From positions 19,900,545 through 19,964,544 of the forward strand of contig NC_090025.1 in assembly GCF_037176765.1 (NCBI RefSeq): a stretch of DNA of 64,000 nucleotides, given 5' to 3'. The notes under the pieces are model-generated. The model saw nothing but the letters and a program-made list of their open reading frames with translations. It did no database searches and was not told where the DNA came from. This DNA is from Anolis sagrei. Its lineage: Eukaryota; Chordata; Lepidosauria; Squamata; Anolidae. Both the position numbers and the translations under genes were made by a program. Of the stretch, positions 43,266 to 55,159 are shown piece by piece (within the stretch, counting starts at the first letter, position 1; each line of letters opens with the position of its first letter).

Positions 43266-45016
43266 TTGGAGTCTTTATAGTCTTTGGAGTTAATACCTAT
43301 ATTGAATCCGAATTCAAAAGGCAAAGTATGATAAGCAGTATCACACAATGCCCATGATTTCTGAAACTCATGGGTTGGTTAAAAATATTAATTAACTTTG
43401 CCCTTTAGGCAGTGGTGAATTTTCTAGACTGGTGGCCTAGAGGCACAAAGTAAGGAAAGCTCACATTTTAATAGCCATAATTCAGTGCTTGAGGTACCAC
43501 CCATATCATTAATGCATACATGCCTCTCTAGCCTAGTACCCTCATTGTAACAGAGTGAGAAAGAAAGGAATGGGCATGTCTCTCTCCATGCAAAGGCCCC
43601 AGAGTTGCTGCCATAGTCCTCATTCTCTCCTCTTCTTCCTTTCATGGCAAGAACTACAGGAGGAGAATTGCTGGTCAAGTGGCTTCTGAAAGCCATGGTC
43701 AGCTGCTACCCTATGGTCCTAGTCCACCCTAGTCCATCCTATCTATGTGGCTGCTATCATATAGTCAGGTAAGGCAAACTTTTATTTCAAAAAATATTGA
43801 GCAAATACCATATTCCATCAGTCAACTTAATGCTTGTTCACTGCTCCCAAAATGTGGATGTTAGAGTGTTTCTTTTCCCTACTTCAAGTGTGCTGAGTTG
43901 GCATCAGATGACAGTGTCTACTTTAGATTTGGTGGGATATTTTTGGTCTGTAGCTTCAATCGAAACCCAAACTGAGCTTCAGATCCTCCTTGTAATTAAA
44001 TTCCACTGCAACAGTACAATGGGTCTTAGCTTGGCTTTGAAGTCCACGCCTCAGTAAACCAAGTGGTTTCACTTTATGTGACTGTCAACACTAGTGTGAC
44101 ACAGTCATTTTGGCAGGAGATGACAACCATGATTGAGGTTATACACATTGTACAAAAGCAATCCTAGCCCTTGGAATAGTTAAGCCCTTTTTGGGTAAAA
44201 CAATGAAGCTTTGAGAAAAGAGTAAAAGCTTTGGGAAGCCTCCAAAACTGATTAATGCAAGAAAATAACAGTACTTCCAAATGGAGCATTTGCTGGAATA
44301 TATTTATCCAGGGGGTGTCTTACAACAAAATGAAATTAATACCTTCCTGTTACTAACGGGAAACTACAAAAAGGATAAATATGAATACAGAATTCAACTA
44401 TTTTCAGCCTTTTAAAAGAAACATATTTTATTTTACAAAAGCAGCACTTCATTTTGTGGTAGCAAAAACAACAAGGAATCATGTGACTTCTTAAGAGGCT
44501 AAGAAATTATTTGCAGCATGCCTACTTTCCAACATTTCCACAGATGAAAATAGAGGCATGCTTGGCACACGGCAGTTCTCAAAACAAAGACTACTTGCTC
44601 ACACAAATCACCCCGGTTTCTGCGTAAGTTTTATCATTAACATTTGCTGTTGGCTGCCTTAAACCACTCATTTAAAAGTCATTAAAATATTTCTGGTTTA
44701 AAGAAATATTAGGATAGGAAATATTATTGTCCAATACTGTGGTCTCAATGAGTTGCCTTTTTGTCAACCCCTTTCTTGCCCATCCTTCCACTCTGCAGGT
44801 TTTCATTTGCCACATCTGCCTCTGAACCACAAGGCAGGTTTGATCTCCCTGCTCCTCCATCCCTCTCTGCATCCTGTTCTTGTTGCTGTTGTTTTACACC
44901 GAAGAGCAAAAACAGAAGGAATGCATCAAGGAGAAATTGACAAATTGAAAGGCTCTCCCCCCCCCCCCCCTCCCCAACCCCTGGCAAAAAAAGAAGAGAC
45001 AGTGGTTCAACTAGAT
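43266..45016. other. Non-coding; nothing recognised
   Basis: A C-run lies at 44948-44961. Open frames on both strands at 44745-45100 are anonymous. No gene is seen. Confidence 0.4.
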
Positions 45017-45340
45017 CAGTGGTTTCCAACCTGTGGTCTGTGGTTCCCAACCAGTGGTCCCCCAAGAACAAAAATATGGTCCACAGCCTCACCATTACTA
45101 CACCATTGCAACAAGAGCAACTGGTCTTGCAAAATCAGAAAGGAAGAAGCTGACTACCCATGAAAATCACAACAAGACTCCTGACTGCTGCTGCTGCTTC
45201 TCCTTCTCCTTCTGCCTCCCTTTGAGCTGAGCCATTCCATGTGGCACCTGGAAGTGGGGGCACCTTGGTGTCTTCATTTTTAGGCCTGTCCCTGGGGTTA
45301 TTTCGTGTGCTGATTCAGAAAAATCTAGATTATTAAGTAT
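45017..45340. mobile_element. hAT-like element, rearranged partial copy
   Basis: AGTGGTTTCCAACCTGTGGT and CAACCAGTGGTCCCCCAAGA match one end of the 29912-30348 family, and 45300-45345 (GTGCTGATTCAGAAAAATCT) matches its interior. The other terminus is missing. Confidence 0.55.
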
Positions 45341-45344
45341 GGTT

Positions 45345-45465
45345 TTCTGTGGGAAAAATTGAATCCAGACAAGACAGGGGTACTCCTGGTCAGTTGAAAG
45401 GCTGAGCAGAGCATAGGGTTACAGCCTATGTTGAAAGGGGTTGCACTCTCCCTGGTGATTCTACA
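45345..45465 (+). mobile_element. L2/CR1-group LINE ORF2 internal fragment
   Basis: AAAATTGAATCCAGACAAGA with GGGGTACTCCTGGTC parallels the LKINPDKTEVLLV coding segment of the intact LINE (about 11926-11962). It is short and frame-broken. Confidence 0.6.
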
Positions 45466-46374
45466 TATGTTATTCTGAATTAAAAAGAGTAAACTACTTG
45501 TTCTTTACTGTTCACCTGCATGGCATATTTTCTTTCTCTGGCAATGCAATATGTGGGCTGACCCAACGTGAATTTGGTTTATTTTACATTATGCCACAAA
45601 CTGCTATGGCCTCTCCTTACTTTTCAATTAATACCTTTTATCATAATGACCACATTCTAACATTGCTTGTCTATGTGTGTCCCAGTTTTAATATGTGAAA
45701 TATTGAAGGATATAAAAAAATTCCTTACCTCTATCTCAGTCCACCTGAGATATAAACAAAGGTTGAAATCTGTCCACCTCTTCTCCGCTCACCCTCTTAT
45801 TATCTCAATTGTACTAAAACTGAAACCAGTTCCACCTTACCTTAGCCCCCTCAAATAGATTTCCCAACTTTAATGGAGTTCTTACAATGAATCCTTAGTT
45901 TCTTCCTTTAGTCATTGGTGTCTTACTCACTAATCAAAATGGCTAGTTGTTTCACACACTCAATCACCAGCATTCCAGAAATATTCACATGCATTTCAGA
46001 CAGTTTAATGAATTAATATCCTGCTTCCTGCAAAGCAGGAGTTAAAATTAAAAGAGGCTTTAAATATTCTCAGTGACATCAAAGATTCTTAAGCCTTCCC
46101 TGGGAAAGAACAAAAATACCGTGTTAGCCCCTGAGCTAAAGTCGGTTGGCTAGTGCATTGCATTAATTCCACTCAGGATTTTTCTGTAGGCTGGTACAGG
46201 CCATACTAATGGGATCAGATTACACAAATTCCCCTTATCAGAATATGGGAAAGATTTTTTTAGAAACATTTAAAAAGAATGTGTGGGAAAGAGATTTATT
46301 ATGTTGCTGCAAACTATTGAAGAAGTAGGTAGCACTGTTCACAACAACAACAAAATAACCCATATTCAGGTGAT
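45466..46374. other. Non-coding; nothing recognised
   Basis: No gene or clear repeat. Confidence 0.4.
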
Positions 46375-46745
46375 GTCTTTAGTATGAGATTCTTTCAAAT
46401 ATTTAAATACATCACATCACCTCTTAATCTTCTTTTCTCCAGACTAGACATATCCTGACCCCTACAGCATGGCTTCCTGACCTTTGATCATTTCTCTTCC
46501 CTTCTCTGGACATCTTCCAGCTTGTCAATACATTTCCTGGTGATGCCTGACCAAAGATGAATAGAATGGTACTATTACTTTCCTTGATCTAGGCTCTATA
46601 CTCCTATTGATGCAGTCTACAATCGCATTGGCTTTTTAAGCTACTCCATCATATTGTTGATGCATATTCAACTTGTGGTCTACTAGGACCCCTATATCCC
46701 CTTTATACGTACCCCTATCAAGCCAGGTGTCATATATGCCTTTCT
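46375..46745 (-). mobile_element. Old CR1 LINE fragment, antisense
   Basis: Antisense of the CR1 ORF2 C-terminus and 3' region: CTTCTTTTCTCCAGACTAGA, CTTCCAGCTTGTCAATACAT and GTCTACAATCGCATTGGCTT are familiar CR1 blocks. It is more diverged than the copies at 50872 and 55938. Confidence 0.65.
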
Positions 46746-46989
46746 TCCTTATAAATCTGTGGATCAACAGTCAAAGGAAAAAGATGAACAATGGGATAGT
46801 CAAGAGAGAGAAAAGAAAATGCTTTTTCCAGTTTAAATGGGGGATTTGTTGCCATAGGATGGAGTAGATTTGTGTGCAAAACTGTTTTTCTTCATTTTAT
46901 CTGTTCTTTTGTTACTTCTGTTACCTTCGGGAACATGTAATGGGAAGCCCCCTTTCTGTAGCTCAACATGAGCTTTGAAATGAATTTTC

Positions 46990-47560
46990 ATATTCATTTT
47001 CATATTCATGAAAATGAATATGAAAATAGATAAAAGTCCTTGTATAGCCTTACTATCATTATATAACAATAAGCAATTGAAAAAGGAGGATAAAGAAGCG
47101 ATAACAAACTTATTAACTATAGCAAGACTGCTTATAGCAAGGAATTGGAAAAAAGAAATGAATATACAAATAGAGGAGTGGTATAAAGAAGCATGGAAAA
47201 TAGCAACAAATGATAAATTGACATGTATATTAAAGGTTAAAAAAGGTATATGGAAACAAAGCGATTTTGATGCTGTATGGGGAAGATTTGTGGTAAATGG
47301 ATTAAAAAATAAGGAAGGAAAATTACCGTCACAAGAAGAAATGAAATTTTGGACAGATGAAATGTAAGAATGGTGGCTTGAGAGGGGTGGAGGGGAGCAC
47401 TGTGGCGGGGAGAACAAAAAAGGAAAAAAAAGAGAAAAGGAGGGGAATTGTCAAAGCAAAACAATAAAACAACATGTTAAAGAGGTTGATGTACAAAATG
47501 CAATAGTATGTAATAAATGTGATAAATCAATTAAAAAAATTATTATAAAAAAAAACATGA
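46990..47560 (+). mobile_element. L1 LINE ORF2 C-terminus and 3' end
   Basis: The frame 47008-47367 encodes TIARLLIARNWKKEMNIQ and IEEWYKEAWKIATNDKLTCI, the conserved end of vertebrate L1 ORF2 (ARxLIAxxWK...EEW). It is followed by a purine-rich 3' UTR and an A-rich end at about 47548. It is 5'-truncated, and this 119-codon piece retains an open frame, so the copy is relatively young. Confidence 0.8.
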
Positions 47561-47614
47561 AAGCAAGCGGGAGCTGATCTCGGCTCCTCGTCTGCTTTTC
47601 ATGAGCACATGACG

Positions 47615-48005
47615 CTCCATGCCTTCTTGCCTTGGAAAGAGAGTACATGTATGTGTGATGTGCAGGCCCAGAAAGAACACAGGCCTGCCTGTAGCCAAGC
47701 ACCTCCTCTAGAGTAAGAATAAGAACTTGCCTGTTGCCTCCTTGCCATGTAAAGAGAGAGTATGTGTAGCATGCAAGCCTAGAAAGTGTGCTGCTTGCCT
47801 GCAGCCAAGCACCCCCTCTAGAGTAAGAATGAGAACTTTCCTCCTTGCCTTGGAAAGAGAGTGCATGTGTGTGTAGCATGCAAGTCAGAAAGCATGTGCT
47901 CCTGCCTTCATCCGAGCATCTCTCCTCTAGAGTGGAAACAGGTATGAAGCCTCCTTAAAGTGGGTGTCTGCCTGCAGCTGGGTGCCTCTCCTCTAGAGTA
48001 AAACA
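47615..48005. repeat. Minisatellite, unit about 108 bp
   Basis: Units start at TTGCCTTGGAAAGAGAGTAC (about 47629), TTGCCATGTAAAGAGAG (about 47741) and TTGCCTTGGAAAGAGAGTGC (about 47847). Each carries CTCTAGAGTAAGAAT or CTCTAGAGTGGAAAC near its end. A fourth, partial unit ends about 48003. The long minus-strand frame (47451-47879) is produced by the array. Confidence 0.8.
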
Positions 48006-48317
48006 ACTTCAATGCCTAAAATGATGGGAATGGGAGCCTGGGAAGCCCCCACCCATAATGGGCCAATAGAAAACTGATCTCTCTCAGCACCCCAGAACAA
48101 AAACAGTTATCTAAATGGATCAGGGCCACAACCAAAAGCTGGAATATGAAACAGGTCAAGGTTTACCCCAAAAGCACAACCCTAGTATGGGGTAATGAAT
48201 GCCAACTTGAGCCACTTTATAAGGAAAGTTGAATGATTCTGGGGATGGAGTTATCAATTGCTATTAATCATGATGGCTCTATGTTACTTCTGGATCATAA
48301 ACAACATGCTTTTGCTT
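48006..48317. other. Non-coding; nothing recognised
   Basis: Unique sequence; no gene or repeat. Confidence 0.35.
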
Positions 48318-49115
48318 ACTTAGGTGATCCCTCGTTATCCAAATAAGATTGTCCTCCTTGCGGTATCCTGGCAGTGGGTATGTAGGTGACTATTCTTGAC
48401 CCGCATGTTCTCCCACATTGAGGCACAAATAGAGGGTGAAAGAGAAAAAACGTGCCAAGAGGAAGGTTATCCCAGTCGGGGTTGGCTTGATGCGCCTTCC
48501 TCTTGGCACGTTTCTCTCTTTCACCCTCGATTCATGCCTCATCAAATTCTACAGTACTACTGGTCACAGCTGACCTCCAGCTAGAGCGCTCAAGGGCCAG
48601 GGCTTCCCAGTTCTCAGTGTCTATGCCACAGTTTCTAAGGTTGGCTTTGAGCACATATTTAAAACTCTTTTTCTGTCCTCCAATATTTTGTTTTCCATTC
48701 TTGAGTTCAGAGTAGAGTAACTGTTTTGGGAGATGGCGATCGGGCATTCAGACAATGTGGCCAGTCCAGTGGAGTTGATGGCAGAGGACTATCGCTTCAA
48801 TGCTGGTGGTCTTTGCTTCTTCCTGCATGCTGATATTTGTCCGCCTGTCTTACCAAGAGATTTGCAGAATTTTTCGGAGGCAACGCTGATGGAATCATTC
48901 CAGGAGTTGCATGTGACATCTGTAGATAGTCCACATTTCAGAGGCATATAGCAGAGTTGGGAGGAGAATAGCTTTATAAACAAGCACTTTTGTATCCCTA
49001 TGGATGTCCCAGTCCTCAAACACTCTGTGCTTCGTTTGGAAAAATGCTGCACTCTCAGAGCTCAGACAGTGTTGTATGTCAGTGTCAACGTTGACATTTG
49101 TGGACTCCAATAGCA
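48318..49115 (-). mobile_element. Ingi/Vingi-like LINE 3' part, antisense
   Basis: Minus-strand frames read AFFQTKHRVFEDWDIHRDTK, then LVYKAILLPTLLYASEMWTI (48895-49116) and LPKQLLYSELKNGKQNIGGQ, NLRNCGIDTENWEALALERS (48532-48747). These are motifs of a LINE group with a VYKAxxLPTLLYxxExWT block, probably Ingi/Vingi-like. The frame is split by shifts. A 120-bp hairpin (48420-48540) lies toward its 3' end. Confidence 0.65.
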
Positions 49116-49292
49116 ATTATTGGGGTACAGATGCAAAGGATACTATGGCTCTCATGTTCTATATGTAGGAGCTGTTCTACTATAAGTATTAGCTGAACAT
49201 CCTTATAGGCATTGAGACAGCTGTTAAATGAACTATCGACAAGATCTAGCACAGATATAGTCTTATTAGAACATAACCATCTAGGAAGGAAA
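49116..49292. other. Non-coding; nothing recognised
   Basis: Short unique interval between a LINE and a hAT element. Confidence 0.4.
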
Positions 49293-50037
49293 TCCTATGG
49301 CAGGGTTTCTCAACCTTCCTAATGCCATGACCCCTTAATACAGTTCCTCATGTTGTGGTGACCCTCAAACATAAAATCATTTTTGTTGCTACTTTATAAC
49401 TGTAATTTTACTACTGTTAATAACTGTAATGCTAATACCTGATGTATTTTCATTCACTGGACCAAATTTGGCACAAATATCCGATACACCCAAGTTTGAA
49501 TACTGGTGGGGTTAGTGGGGATAGATTTTGTCATTTGGGAGTTGTAGTTGCTGGGATTTATAGTTCACCTACAATCAGAGAGCATTCTGAACTTCACCAA
49601 CAATGGAATTGAACCAAACTTAGCACACAAAACTCCCACGACTAACAAAAATATTGGATGGGTTTGGTGGGCATTGACCTTGAGTTTTGGAGTTGTAGTT
49701 CACCTACATCCAGACAGCACTGTAGACTCAAACAATAATGGATCTGGACTAAACTTGGCATGAATACTCAATATGTCCAAATGTGAACACTGGTGGAGTT
49801 TGGGGGAAATAGACCTTGACATGTGGGAGTTGTAGTTGCTGCAATTTATAGTTCACCTACAATCAAAGAGCACTCTGAACTCCACCAATGATAGAATTGG
49901 GCCAAACTTCCCATACAGAATCCCTATGACCAATAGAAAATACTGTGTTTTCTGATGGTCTTTGGTGACCCCTTTGACACCCCCTCACGATCCTTCCAGG
50001 GGTCCCGACCGCCTGGTTGAGAAACACTGTCCTATGG
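49293..50037 (-). mobile_element. Complete non-autonomous hAT element with 8-bp TSD
   Basis: The element at 49301-50029 starts CAGGGTTTCTCAACCTTCCT and ends GCCTGGTTGAGAAACACTG, with exact flanking TCCTATGG repeats (49293-49300, 50030-50037). It is 729 bp with no transposase. It contains an internal near-duplication (TTGTAGTTGCTGGGATTTAT near 49543 and again near 49831). Confidence 0.88.
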
Positions 50038-50871
50038 GATTGGTAGAGCCATTTTTGATATGTGCCTACAATATTCTGGGTCAGTAATATGTTGCATAAT
50101 GTAATGCATTGAACTAATACAAGCAAAGCCAATGGCAATTCTGAGTGGAATGTTCCAAAGCATTCATATCCAAATGCTGGATTCCTAGCCAATGTTTACA
50201 AATCATTGCTGCAGAGAAAATCCACCAGCACTTTTTAAAAATTGAAATGACGGAACCTTGGTTTTCCTGTCCTTCAGAGTTTTCCAGTTTGATTTGGAAA
50301 CGGGACAGTCAGCCTCATTCTTTGGTTCTAGTTATTTTTTCAACTGATAGGTCATTCCAGACCTACCCCGCCCCCTCCTGTTTGCTTTGCTAGTTTTAAT
50401 AATTGCACTCATAAGGTCATCACTGTGGGATTCCTCAGTTGCGAACATGGTCTTCCTGAGCCATTGAAAGGTTCCTCTTAATTTTTAAGCCACATGGGTG
50501 CAATCGCTAAACAAGATCTCATTGTTGGCTGGCTGTCTATACCTCAGCAGTGGCTTTTGGGGAAACCAGGTAAAATTCTGTTCCCCGTCAGCTTGTTTAA
50601 GACAGTTGACAAAACTGCCCTGGAGAACATATAATAGGTGGGGTTCTCTCTTTCTGACCTTGTCTGACTGTCTACCTCTTTCCCTCTCCCTCAGGTTTAC
50701 GTTTCATCCTTTGGTTTGGTTGTTTCTTATACAACCTTTATATCATTTGCTCTATTTCACAGAACAGCAAAATGTTTGGCTGAACTCCACACTTCCTGTT
50801 AAAATGCAAATAGATCCAATAACATCAGAACTGTAATAAGCAATGTAAAGGCAGTCCCCAAGTTACGAACA
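50038..50871. other. Non-coding; nothing recognised
   Basis: The frame 50498-50836 has no recognisable domain and no splice context. Confidence 0.4.
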
Positions 50872-51458
50872 AGGAGCATAGTGTCTAGATCTAGGGAAGT
50901 CATGCTACCCCTCTATTCTGCTTTGTTTAGACCACACCTGGAATATTGTGTCCAATTCTGGGCACCACAATTCAAGAGAGATATTGACAAGCTGGAATGT
51001 GTCCAGAGGAGAGCGACTAAAACGATCAAGGGTCTGGAGAACAAGCCCTATGAGGAGCGGCTTAAGGAGCTGGGCATGTTTAGCCTGAAGAAGAGAAGGC
51101 TGAGAGGAGATATGATAGACATGTATAAATATGTGAGAGGAAGCCACAGGGAGGAGGGAGCAAGCTTGTTTTCTGCTTCCTTCGAGACTAGGACGCGGAA
51201 CAATGGCTTCAAACTACAAGAGAGGAGATTCCATCTGAACACGAGGAAGAACTTCCTGACTGTGAGAGCCGTTCAGCAGTGGAACTCTCTGGCCCGGAGT
51301 GTGGTGGAGGCTCCTTCTTTGGAAGGTTTTAAACAGAGGCTGGATGGCCATCTGTCAGGGGTGATTTGAATGCAATATTCCTGCTTCTTGGCAGGGGGTT
51401 GGACTGGATGGCCCATGAGGTCTCTTCCAACTTTTTGATTCTATGATTCTAAGATAGG
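50872..51458 (+). mobile_element. CR1 LINE 3' end, open ORF2 tail
   Basis: The frame 50881-51369 encodes [60 protein letters not shown] and [20 protein letters not shown], the classic CR1 ORF2 C-terminus. The 3' UTR ends in CR1 octamers (GATTCTATGATTCTA). The retained frame suggests a young 5'-truncated copy. Confidence 0.92.
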
Positions 51459-51541
51459 TTCTGTAGGCTTTATCTTAGGCTGAATTTGGATGTAAGTTAG
51501 AACAGGTACATTTTTTAAGTGTAACTCCAGCCACACATACA

Positions 51542-51998
51542 CTAAGGGCCAGGCCTGTAGCGAGGGGGGGGGGGGTTTAGGGGTTCAACACCTCCCCCCC
51601 GGAAAAATTTCCGGTTGAAAAAAAAAACCTGGTTTACTCATGAATTTTAACTGGTTAACCAAATCCCCATGCTTAGTCTATGAGACGCAAAGAACTGCAA
51701 GCACTATCTCAAGCAAATATTGACAATTTATTCACACTGTCATTACTTGCAGCAATAGCCGATGTAGCAAAGCAACCAAGTTGGGGGGGGGGGGGGTGTT
51801 GAAGGAGGCCCAACTTGGTGGAGGTGGTTGAGAGGGGTGGAGCTGCAGGCTATTGAAGGCTGCTCTGCCCCTGCTGTGCTCTTTGCTTCAGCGTGAGCTA
51901 AGCAGCAGGTTTCAACCCCCCCCCCCCCAAATTTTCAACCCCCCTGAAATCTTCAACCCTCCCTGAATTTTTTTTCTGGCTACGGCCCTGCTAAGGGC
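51542..51998. mobile_element. Complete non-autonomous hAT element with 8-bp TSD
   Basis: The element at 51550-51990 runs from CAGGCCTGTAGCGAGG to CTGGCTACGGCCCTG, flanked by exact CTAAGGGC repeats (51542-51549, 51991-51998). The interior has G-runs (51566-51577, 51783-51796) and a C-run. It landed in the first bases of another MITE, whose AAGGGCCC start forms part of the duplication. Confidence 0.85.
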
Positions 51999-52139
51999 CC
52001 TTCCAGACAGGCCCTATATCCCATGGTCTGATCAGAACCTGGATTATATGAGTCTGCACTGCCAGATAACCTGGGATAAGCAGAAAACCAGGGATCAGAT
52101 CCTGGGGTATAGGGCATGTCTGGTAGAGCCCATGCACAC
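51993..52139. mobile_element. Fold-back MITE (GGGCCCTTCCAGACAGG family)
   Basis: AAGGGCCCTTCCAGACAGGC to GCATGTCTGGTAGAGCCC, with internal pairing of CTATATCCCATGGTCTGATC and GATCAGATCCTGGGGTATAG. It is interrupted at its left edge by the hAT element. Confidence 0.75.
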
Positions 52140-52490
52140 ACATATATGTTTTCAATAGCATGGGGAATGGCTAACAGTCCTGTGGCATTTGTTTTGCTAT
52201 CTGTGCCCTTGTTCAGAAGATTTCATCTCACTTTCTGTCCCCGTGATAATTGGTTTTTGAAAATATGAGCTTGTATGTAGCTTGTTCTGGAAACCAGGAT
52301 GGTCTCACCCCTATTTTAAACTTTGTGTTGTTTGTAAGTTTGATGCTTGTAACTTGGGGACTACCTGTAGTTCGATCTGAACAATTATGATTGGAGATGG
52401 GGAGAGGCAGATAACATTTTCCTGTAATTTTCAGTGGTACAATAGTCACCGAAATAAGAATTATAGCACTTTGACATAATTTATGACTCC
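52140..52490. other. Non-coding; nothing recognised
   Basis: No gene or clear repeat. Confidence 0.4.
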
Positions 52491-52968
52491 ATCCTATTGA
52501 ACCCTGTGATTAAGATCATCTGGAGAGGGTCTGCTCTCGGTCCCTCCGCCTTCACAGGTACGATTGGTGGGAAGGAGAGACAGGGCCTTTTCAGTGGTAG
52601 CCCCTTGGCTGTGGAACTTCTTCCCCAGCAATATTAGATCAGCCCCTTCTCTCCTGACCTTCAGAAAGAGGGTGAAATGTGGCTTTGGGTTCAAGCCTTT
52701 GACAAATAACACAGTGCAATAGATGGACTTGGATTTATGTGTAATAATTACCAGAATGGCCTGACTATGATTGCAGATAATGTGGTTTTGTAGTTGTAAT
52801 TGCAATGATTTATATGTTTTAATCTCATTTAAATTTTCAATTGAAATGTTTATTTAATTGTATATTGGATATATATTGTTTTTAAGGCATTAAATTATTG
52901 CCTAAGCTGCCTTGAATCCCCCTCAGGGTCGAGAAAGGTGGAATATCAATATAGTAAATAAATAAATG
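52491..52968 (+). mobile_element. L2/CR1-group LINE 3' end
   Basis: ORF2 end remnants (frame around GGTTCTGCTCTCGGTCCC, GAGAGACAGGGCC...TTCAGTGGTAGC), then the 3' UTR CCCCTCAGGGTCGAGAAAGG and a (TAAA)n tail. The frame is degraded. Confidence 0.7.
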
Positions 52969-54600
52969 TAGTTTGTTGTGCACCAGAGTTCTCTGGCTGA
53001 GATGGGAAAATATCTCACAAAATCACAAATTCCAGAATTCTGCAGCATTGAAATATGACAATAAATCTAGTGTTCAAACTGCTATAACCCTGCAGTGTGG
53101 TTACAGGCACAGTAATAATAACGTATTTGTAAATAGTAATTTATTGAGTTATTTTCTTTGCTGTGATAACCCTAATCAGAAATTACCTGTAATGCCTGTC
53201 ATGACTAAAATAACTGGTTCCTTCTAAAAGTAACATTTCTGCTCTGCTTTCTCTCCATCTGCCTCCTACTCTCTGACCCCACAGAGTGGAATTACCTTAT
53301 GATGTGGGAAGCTGAGGAAACTTTACCAACAGAGGAAACATCATATCAATGTAAACCTCAAACCTCCAATGGCACCCATGAGAATTTGTCTCAGATTTTC
53401 TTCTAGTTTGAAAATTTTAAAAACAATTCCTTTAAAAAATCACATTAAATCACAATAGATGGGACAAATATGGAATATATATGGTATTTGATCTAGTCCT
53501 TGCAGAAATGGACTTTTGGGCCATTCTCCAGATTTGTATTTATTTTCAAATCAGAACACCCAAGACTGTGACTTTTCATAATGATTAGTTAATGAAGATC
53601 TCCTTTTATTTTTCAACCAGGCACTACATCCCAAGAGAAAGAGAGAGATTTTTATTTCTATATCCAGAATAGCTTACAATTACTTTCCATCATTGTGAGC
53701 TTTCTATAAAAACGTAACAAGAGTCTACTGGGAATATTTTGGCAGAAATCAACCTTGACATCTAGATTTTACAAACAGGTACCATTCTTGACTCTGAGGT
53801 TTGCAATTCTCTTGTTTATATACTAGAATTACACATTTTATATTGTTCTTCCCAAAGTGGCCACATGATTCTGTTCAAGTTACTACGTATATATTCCAAA
53901 CAGTCTCCAGGCCAATTACAGTTCAGTAACAAGCGCCCACCCAAAATCCCTGTCTCATATGAGCCAACTGGCTTTCTTTGGTAGTCTGGCCAAGTGTCAG
54001 ACCACCAAGAAAGTTAATGGTTGTCCTGAACTTAGGTGGTCATTTTTCATCTGAGTCAGCAATCGGTCACCAAACCTAGAATTGTGTTGGAAGGACATGG
54101 CTTCAGCCAACAATCCACAGTCTTCATTGCTGGCTTCCAAATGCAATTCTTCAAAGATCAGAGTTATTAACTCCAATGTCTTGACCAGAAACCCAATTTA
54201 GTATCTCTCATCTGATTTGCTAATTTAGTTTGGTGCTGTTGCTTCATCCATGTGCATAAAATATTTAGCATCCTTTGTTCTCAGAGGTTCTTTGACCATG
54301 CATTGCTGCATGGAATTAAATTATATTTTGCTGACTCTGGATTGTGCAATGGCCAATATGCTCATTTGAATAAGGAATGCCACACTGACCTCCAAAGTCT
54401 GTAGTGCTTCCAAATGATATCTGTTTTCTTTGTTTTTAATGTGTAAGATTGTATCAGAATTTTGTTAACATTTTGACATCACCTTTTAGCCCTATTATAT
54501 TAGACAAAATGAGGCAATCACCTCTGCTATCAAATGATGGAGTGGATGGTGGTCATAGATGCTGTCCTCACCAGTGCTGAATTAAGAACAGTATGTCTAG
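52969..54600. other. Non-coding; nothing recognised
   Basis: A stretch of about 1.6 kb with no gene and no repeat I can name. Confidence 0.4.
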
Positions 54601-54743
54601 TTAGACAAGGCATGAGCAAACTTCGGCCCTCCAGTTGTTTGGACTTCAACCCCTACAATTCCTAACAGCCAATCAGCTGTTAGGAATTGTGGGAGTTGGA
54701 AGTACAAAACACCTGGAGGTCTGAAGTTTGACCGTGCCTGATC
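54601..54743. mobile_element. Fold-back MITE (GGGCAAACTTCGGCCCTCC family)
   Basis: GCATGAGCAAACTTCGGCCC pairs with CTGAAGTTTGACCGTGCCTG, and the centre ATTCCTAACAGCC pairs with AGCTGTTAGGAAT. A second copy lies at 59712-59848. Confidence 0.75.
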
Positions 54744-54754
54744 TAGACATAAAT

Positions 54755-54920
54755 TTGGTACCATTCTTAACTCTGTAGTTTGTAGTTTGGTGAGGCATGA
54801 ACACTCTTTGCTAAAGAAAATTAAGTTAAAACTACAACTCCTGTGATTTCATAGCATTGAGGCATGGCAGCTAAAACTGGTGTCAAGCTGCATTAATTAT
54901 ACTGTACAGTGTAAGCAAGC
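54755..54920. mobile_element. Fold-back MITE (GCATCTACACTGTAGAATT family), partial
   Basis: AACTCTGTAGTTTGTAGTTT with TGGTGAGGCATGAACACTCT, then GTGATTTCATAGCATTGAGG and GCTGCATTAATTATACTGTA follow the family order. Confidence 0.55.
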
Positions 54921-55159
54921 TGAAAGCAAGCATTTGGAATGTGGTGCTAGAGAAGAATTCTATGGATCTCACAGGCCACTAAATGCAGGAACAATGAATG
55001 GGTCTTAGGGCAAATCAAGGCTGAACTCTCAGTAGAAGTGAAAATTACTAAACTGAAGTTGTACTTTAAACATGCATGAAACAGCGTCACTCTTTAGAAA
55101 AGATAGCCATGACAATAGGAATAATAGGACAATATGTGGATTGATTTGATCAAGGAAAT

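Noticed and set aside
50881-51369. A host gene of 162 aa
   Set aside because: It is the CR1 ORF2 C-terminus with the CR1 3' octamer tail.
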